A stretch of DNA of 64,000 bases from Notolepis coatsorum (Eukaryota > Chordata > Actinopteri > Aulopiformes > Paralepididae), in the NCBI GenBank assembly GCA_963971535.1, contig OZ020589.1, positions 49,578,192 to 49,642,191 of the forward strand, read 5' to 3'. Under the pieces are notes generated by a model. That model saw only the letters and a program-made list of their open reading frames with translations. It made no database searches and was not told where the DNA came from. How positions within the stretch are numbered: the stretch's first letter is position 1; every line of letters starts with the position of its first letter. The translations under genes were made by a program, and so were the position numbers. This document shows, piece after piece, positions 58,090 through 64,000 of the stretch.

Positions 58090-61080
58090 GAGAAACGGTA
58101 TACATTAGCTTGTTTCATTGATTTCAAGAACGCACTTAAACACAATTAATAGGGAACGTCTTCAATATAGGTTATTAAATTCTGGTGTCAACGGGAAGTT
58201 TTATTATCCCATTAAATCTCTTTATCAAGCACCTGTTAACCCCTTAAGCCAGACGGGCCCTGTACCGGGCCGAGATTTTTTTCATGCCATAAATAGATTA
58301 ATACAGTCCATATTAATTAACTCATTGACCGCCATGCTGTTTTCCAATCTCTACTCAATGGCGCCAGCGTTATTGACCATTTTAGCGATGTTTGCGGACC
58401 CATCGTGTGTTCTGTATTATAGCTATGGAGACAATAGTATGGCTCATTTGACAGGCATTGTTCATAGTACAACACTGACTAACCAGTTAATTTCTACATA
58501 CTGTAGATTGTGCGCTGTTCCATGGTAAACATCGCCCCTTTCCAAAATAATCCAGTCTTTTTTCCTAGATTGCGAGATATGGTGCGTTAAATGCATTATG
58601 CCCAAATCGTTCGGGTTGCTCGACTGAAACTCCAAATACTTCCAAATCAAAGGTATATACCATATACTACGTGTCTTCACAAAATCATCAAGGGTGAGGG
58701 GGTATGTTTTAGGTCCGGTAAGATATGACACTGTGATCGGTACAGAAGCATGTTTTAGGTAAAAAAAATACCAGCAGGTTACCTAAGATAGACCTTACCT
58801 CAGTCAGAAGGTACTCCAAAATGTATAATGGCGATCGCCATTACTCGTGTATATTGGGCATGGCTACCATACAGGAAAGAATAGTTCTGAGGCACCAAAT
58901 CTCTGGCCGATTGCTATGTCCTGATCCACAGTCCGAGGCGGAAGCAGCCAGAGCTAACTCAGTACTGGAAGACAACTGATATACCCAGTTCAAAAGGTAG
59001 GCGATACTACCACCTGGCGGGATTCGATCGTCATTGCAATTCCAATGTAGGCAGCTGTGCCAGGGAGACCCAGGGAGCTCCGAGCCAGTGTTTAGAACGG
59101 GGATCAAAGGGAAAATATCAAAGGATCCCAAAACGAGTATACTCGTTTTTGGTGCTCAAGCGTTGGCATTAATGTAGTTTTTATAAACTTTGGACCAGTA
59201 CTACATAAGACTTCAGGCTATGGAACCGCTATGTTTTCCAGCTCTTACCTCTCCTAATTTAAAAACAGGCATCTGGCAACCACTAAACAGAGATGTCAGT
59301 ACACAAAACTCTTACTTCAGTGTGCTCAAACCTCTGTTACTCTATTTCATTAGAGTAAAGTGATTTCTCAGAACTTCAGAACGTTACCTTTCAAAAGAGA
59401 CCAGACTCATGCATGTGCTATAATTATAAATTATAAAAAATCGCAAATTACTTTGGGTATGCAATCGTCAAAAACTAAAAAGAAAATAGCCCCATTTTTG
59501 CCCGATGCTTTGCCCGAGGTTTAAGAGTTTATGATCAAATTATTATGCGAATGGCATAGTCAGACTTGCTGAACATGAAAAAGATCTGCAGATTATGCTG
59601 AAGATTGTTGCAGAATGGTGCTGGAAATGGAGATGCATGGGAAATCAAGAAAAACACAAATAGTACATTTTCGACAAAATTATTTGGAAAGAAGTTCCGC
59701 GGTTTTCATTGCTTTTGTCTATAGTGCTGTCATACTGATCAGTATAAATATCTTGGCGTGACGCTGGAAGAGCACATGCCCTGTAAAGAATACGTGAGTG
59801 TTCTATCTCAGTCAGCAGCACTGGGATCTAGTACTGAACAAAGATAAACAATGTGGTAATCTGGGATTATTGTATTATTAATCTTAGATTTCACTAATAA
59901 CAGTTCAAATCGTTGGTAACCAAACGTAATGCTGAAAATATACACTTTGACTGCTGATTTGACAGGTTTAGCATCTTTACTCTTGGCTACATTTGGAGGA
60001 AATAAAACGCAACATTAATTCATACAGTCTGTAGACATGGTGACATGGCGTGATGTCATTTGCGGTCCACAAACATATCCATTGCCAGTCTCCAGGTTAC
60101 AATACCTGTCCTAAATGAATCAAATCAGCTTTATGCTTGGCTGTAAAGTGCTTTAGTTATAAATTAAGGTTCCGACGGCCTGTCATTCGACATTAGCGTT
60201 ATGGTGATGCACCTCCTGATGAAGGAAGTCAACAGACAGCCGCCCGCTGGGCCGTGGTCACCAGCTGTATTCAAGCGCCCCTACTGGTCACGTTACCGTT
60301 AACCCGGTGCACACACTGCGCCCATGCCCCAGTGGGCCGAGTTCTAATGGCTGCATCTGTACGTATACACAACTGTATGATTCATGTGTGTGTCCTGTGT
60401 CTGACTCTGCTTCTGGGGTTTGTGGTTTCCATGAACATACAAGTTGCAACACTGTGCATCACAGATCCTATTCCATCCTTTTTGGGAGTTCACAGATTTA
60501 GTTCAGTTGTGGCCATTAGTAGAGATATTGGATGGGAACCTCACCAACCATCAGACATAAATGTCAAATTATTGGGCTTTGGAATTGACTTGTGAAGATG
60601 TCTGATCAGAGACTCACTCAAATATATATTTAATTTGGACATTTCGCATGGTCATCCCTGGGTTAATGGTCCTTATTTTATTTGACCATTTTCCAGAACA
60701 GGTTATTGTGTGATATTCTATACTGTTGATATATGATATAAACAAACAATATGAACTTATTCTCTTATGTGAATGTAATTTAAACAAAAGACAAGGATGT
60801 GCACAGATACAGTATGTTCAGGAACATTACCACTAGCCCACGAGACCGGCAGGTTTAATGCCACCCCGGAGGAGGACAGAATTTGTTTGGTGTGTGACTA
60901 GTGTAGACGAAATTGAGAATGAGGTACATTTTTTGTTTTACTGTCCCGTCTATAGGGATGTATATTTCAGTAAAATGTCCTCCATATATGTCGATTTGTT
61001 TGTTTTTGGAACTTTTTTTTAACAAATTTGAATTGCCAAGCTTGGGAGAGAAGGGAGAATATTTAGTTTAAGACCGAGCT
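58090..61080 (+). pseudogene. Strongly decayed LINE (scattered RT and C-terminal blocks)
   Basis: Blocks in order on the plus strand are CFIDFKNALKHN and RLLNSGVNGKFYYPIKSLY (58,110-58,230), AEHEKDLQIMLKIVAEWC (59,560-59,620), DQYKYLGVTLEEHM (59,738-59,780), FLGVHRFSSVVAISRDIGWE (60,480-60,540) and DEIENEVHFLFYCPVYRDVY (60,905-60,965). They match the expected order of a LINE RT protein: RT core, thumb, C-terminal domain and cysteine knuckle. Multiple stops, frameshifts and insertions make it a dead relic. The clade is not certain. Confidence 0.72.
58240..59168. mobile_element. Possible TTAA-flanked insertion
   Basis: TTAA occurs at 58236-58239 and 59169-59172, with ends ccccttaagccagacgg and ctcaagcgttggca that are only loosely inverted. 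It interrupts the decayed LINE between RT blocks. A second TTAA with ctcattgaccgccatg at 58,317 may mark another nested end. The claim is weak. Confidence 0.35.
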
Positions 61081-61234
61081 GTATAATAATCTGTTATTCT
61101 GTAATGACATTAATGTAATGTAATAATGGAACACTGCAACAGTATTTTTGGTGTCTTATAAACCATGAGGGTTGGGCACTTTGTGTGTATGAGACGAAAA
61201 TAAAAGAATCATACTTTTATACTGATACTGTATA

Positions 61235-61322
61235 TGGCAGACCTGGGCATTGTACGGCCCGCGGGCCGCATCCGGCCCGCGGGATGATTCTGACCGGCCC
61301 GCGAAAGATTACATGATAATAA

Positions 61323-61353
<31 letters not shown>

Positions 61354-61932
61354 TTTTTTTTCATGTCAACGTTCACACGCACAATATACACTTAGGAGAC
61401 ATGCTCAGAAGATGTTGGTTCTCTTTGGATCCACCTACATATGTGAACAGACATTCTCAGTCATGACGTTTACCAAGTCCAGGTACAGATCCTCTCTCAC
61501 TGATGAACATCTGGCAGCTGTGCTTCGCATCTCCACCTCAGACATGCAACCTGACTTTGATGGACTTGTTAAAGCTCAACAGAGACTGGATTTCTCACAC
61601 TGAATGAAACAAAAAAGAACTGAAGAACACTAAAATGTGGAAATATAACAAGTGAAATGGGACACTTGATATTTTTTTTTCTTAAATGTTTAATATAGGC
61701 ATGTAAAGTAAAAAAGGCTACAAAACTGGGACACTTTTCTTTACACAGTTCAGTGACTTGGTTATTTTTGCTATAAGATGATGTGATGTCTTTAGAAAGC
61801 TAAGAAAATCCTTGTTTCAATAGTATATGAAACTCAAAATGCCCTTTGTTATTAATGTTTCACATTTAGTTTATCATTTTGGAAATAAATTCTATTTGAA
61901 TAAATTATATTTTTGAAAGCTAACCTCACCTT
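61235..61932 (+). mobile_element. hAT element, internally deleted
   Basis: The left end is the familiar cagacctgggcattgtacgg followed by repeated GGCCCGCGG words, known from a widespread hAT family. A T-run (61,322-61,361) separates it from the transposase C-terminus. The right end is not clear; a piggyBac copy enters at 61,933. Confidence 0.75.
61370..61603 (+). pseudogene. hAT transposase C-terminal dimerisation domain
   Basis: The frame reads LVLFGSTYICEQTFSVMTFT then KSRYRSSLTDEHLAAVLRIS and stops after QQRLDFSH. This is the hAT C-terminal dimerisation segment (E..FS.M...K...R..L....L). Everything between the element's left end and this block, including the DDE core, is deleted. Confidence 0.88.
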
Positions 61933-61936
61933 TTAA

Positions 61937-64000
61937 CACTTTGGGTGCCGGCCAAAAATCCGGAAAATGACTGTGGGTTGCCAGGATTCCTGGACGATTC
62001 TAGCATATCTCATGATCTTAGCGGAGCTATTTCTATATTTTATATTATAACTATGGGGAAATGGTTGGGCTCATTTGAAGACGACAAGTTGATGTACACA
62101 ATGCAAAAAACCGTTTGTTTCTGCATGTCTTCGTTCGTTCACAATTACAAGTTAAAAAACGTCAACAAAAGATAAAAGTGGAGGTAAATTATTTAGAACA
62201 GAAGTTACAGGCACTTTTATGAAAGGTGTGCCGGCGGGGTGATAATAGGTACTGAACGTGTTATAAAGCAATTTAGACTGGGATGGATGGATGGATGGTT
62301 TGATTGATTGATTGTTTGACAGATTGTTTTATTGGTTTGATTGATAGAATGTTTTATTGTTTTGTTGATAGTTTGATTCATAGATTGATTTGTTTGATTG
62401 ATTGATTACTTTGTTGGTCATTTGATTGATAGAATGTTTGATTGTTTTGTTGATAGTTTGATTCATAGATTGATTTGTTTGATTGATTGATTACTTTGTT
62501 GGTCATTTGATTGATAGAATGTTTGATTGTTTTGTTGATAGTTTGATTCATAGATTGATTTGTTTGATTGATTGATTACTTTGTTGGTCATTTGATTGAT
62601 AGAATGTTTGATTGTTTTGTTGATAGTTTGCTTGATAGAATGTTTGATTGTTTTGTTGATAGTTTGATTCATAGATTGATTTGTTTGATTGATTGATTAC
62701 TTTGTTGGTAATTTGCTTGATAGAATGTTTGATTGTTTTGTTGATAGTTTGATTCATAGATTGATTGGTTTGATTGATTGATTACTTTGTTGGTCATTTG
62801 ATTGATAGAATGTTTGATTGTTTTGTTGATAGTTTGATTCATAGATTGATTTGTTTGATTGATTGATTACTTTGTTGGTCATTTGATTGATAGAATGTTT
62901 GATTGTTTTGTTGATAGTTTGCTTGATAGAATGTTTGATTGTTTTGTTGATAGTTTGATTCATAGATTGATTGGTTTGATTGATTGATTACTTTGTTGGT
63001 CATTTGATTGATAGAATGTTTGATTGTTTTGTTGATAGTTTGATTCATAGATTGATTGGTTTGATTGATTGATTACTTTGTTGGTCATTTGATTGATAGA
63101 ATGTTTGATTGTTTTGTTGATAGTTTGATTCATAGATTGATTTGTTTGATTGATTGATTACTTTGTTGGTCATTTGATTGATAGAATGTTTGATTGTTTT
63201 GTTGGTAATTTGCTTGATAGAATGTTTTATTGTTTTGTTGATAGTTTGATTCATAGATTGATTGGTTTGATTGATTGATTACTTTGTTGGTCATTTGATT
63301 GATAGAATGTTTGATTGTTTTGTTGATAGTTTGATTCATAGATTGATTTGTTTGATTGATTACTTTGTTGGTCATTTGCTTGATAGAATGTTTGATTGTT
63401 TTGTTGATAGTTTGATTCATAGATTGATTTGTTTGATTGATTGATTACTTTGTTGGTCATTTGATTGATATGCCTGGCGCTAATGAACAAGTAAGTTTTA
63501 TAACTACTGGTGTAGGTCCAGACAACATTATTATAAAATACAGAATACTTTACAATGCAAAAAACTTGAAACTTTGATGCCATGAACATTTTTATTGTAA
63601 AATATGTTCAATAAACTGGGTGACAAGTCATCAGTACCAACCATTGTTGCTGTGCATTATATGCTGGTAACATTCACAGTATAGGATTATGGTAATTTAC
63701 CAAGACAATACCTTATAAAAAGTGAACACTGGAGGATAATCAACCATTGTTTCAGTGCATTTAGGAGTTTGTTGGTAACATTCACAGTATAGGATTATGG
63801 TAATTTACCAATACAATACCTTATAAAAAGTGAACACTGGAGGATAATCAACCATTGTTTCAGTGCATTTAGGAGTTTGTTGGTAACATTCACAGTATAG
63901 GATTATGGTAATTTACCAAGACAATACCTTATAAAAAGTGAACACTGTGATGATAACCAACCATTGTTTCAGTGCATTTAGGAGTTTGTTGGTAACATTC
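61937..64000 (-). mobile_element. Second copy of the large piggyBac element (inverse, runs off the window)
   Basis: TTAA at 61933-61936 is followed by cactttgggtgccggccaaa, the inverse of the right end at 34,589. The subterminal region, the 81-85-bp array (about 62,280-63,470) and the 109-bp array (from about 63,610) follow in the inverse order of the first copy. About 340 bp present at 32,715-33,055 in copy 1 are missing here. Its transposase gene, if present, lies beyond the window. Confidence 0.93.

Noticed and set aside
60254..60595. A 113-codon frame with a hydrophobic stretch, looking like a small membrane protein
   Set aside because: Its C-terminal half matches the FLGVHRF...GWE block of a LINE protein in order with other blocks; the N-terminal part is chance.
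62463..63589. Repeated 69-112-codon frames on the minus strand
   Set aside because: The same satellite in the second piggyBac copy; not genes.

Overview
This window looks like teleost fish intergenic or intronic DNA made almost entirely of transposable elements and simple repeats. No host protein-coding gene, tRNA or rRNA could be supported. The fish assignment is an inference: L1, L2/Maui-like and other non-LTR retrotransposons, a possible Penelope-like element, and hAT, piggyBac, PIF/Harbinger-like and Kolobok-like DNA transposons occur together with very long (CA)n tracts. All open reading frames with recognisable content belong to mobile elements, and nearly all are truncated, frameshifted or interrupted. 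Element limits were set by reading terminal inverted repeats and target-site duplications (TSDs) by eye. Clade names for the LINEs come from remembered family features, not a search.

Layout. 1-6.9 kb: an L1 ORF2 on the minus strand is split by a hAT element (perfect 8-bp TSD), which is itself split by a solo LTR (4-bp TSD). Upstream on the minus strand lie a Penelope-like fragment and an L1 ORF1. 7.5-14.3 kb: a solo LTR is split by two piggyBac-type elements at TTAA sites; the second holds a nearly full-length L2-like LINE, which holds a further 235-bp insertion. 14.4-24.6 kb: several hAT elements (with further piggyBac and LINE insertions), a three-fold decayed local duplication, LINE 3' ends, (GT)n tracts and a short solo LTR. 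25.2-37.2 kb: a PIF/Harbinger-like element swollen to 12 kb by a LINE tail, an 8.8-kb autonomous-type piggyBac element and an L2 copy.

The piggyBac element at 25,819-34,589 is the centrepiece. Its transposase gene can be read as six exons joined by phase-1 introns, with a DDD catalytic triad, a C-terminal cysteine-rich domain and a single in-frame TGA. Downstream of the gene the element carries two satellite arrays, with units of about 109 bp and 81-85 bp. A second copy in the opposite orientation begins at 61,937 and runs off the window, carrying the same arrays.

38.4-53 kb: a TIR element holding a solo LTR and a Harbinger, L2 relics, (CA)n tracts, a LINE end inside a minisatellite, and hAT elements. 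53.2-58.1 kb: a TTAA-flanked Kolobok-like element holding two LINEs in opposite orientations. 58-61.9 kb: a strongly decayed LINE and a hAT transposase tail. The genes do not form a pathway; the window is a stratified record of transposition in which insertion order can be read from nesting.
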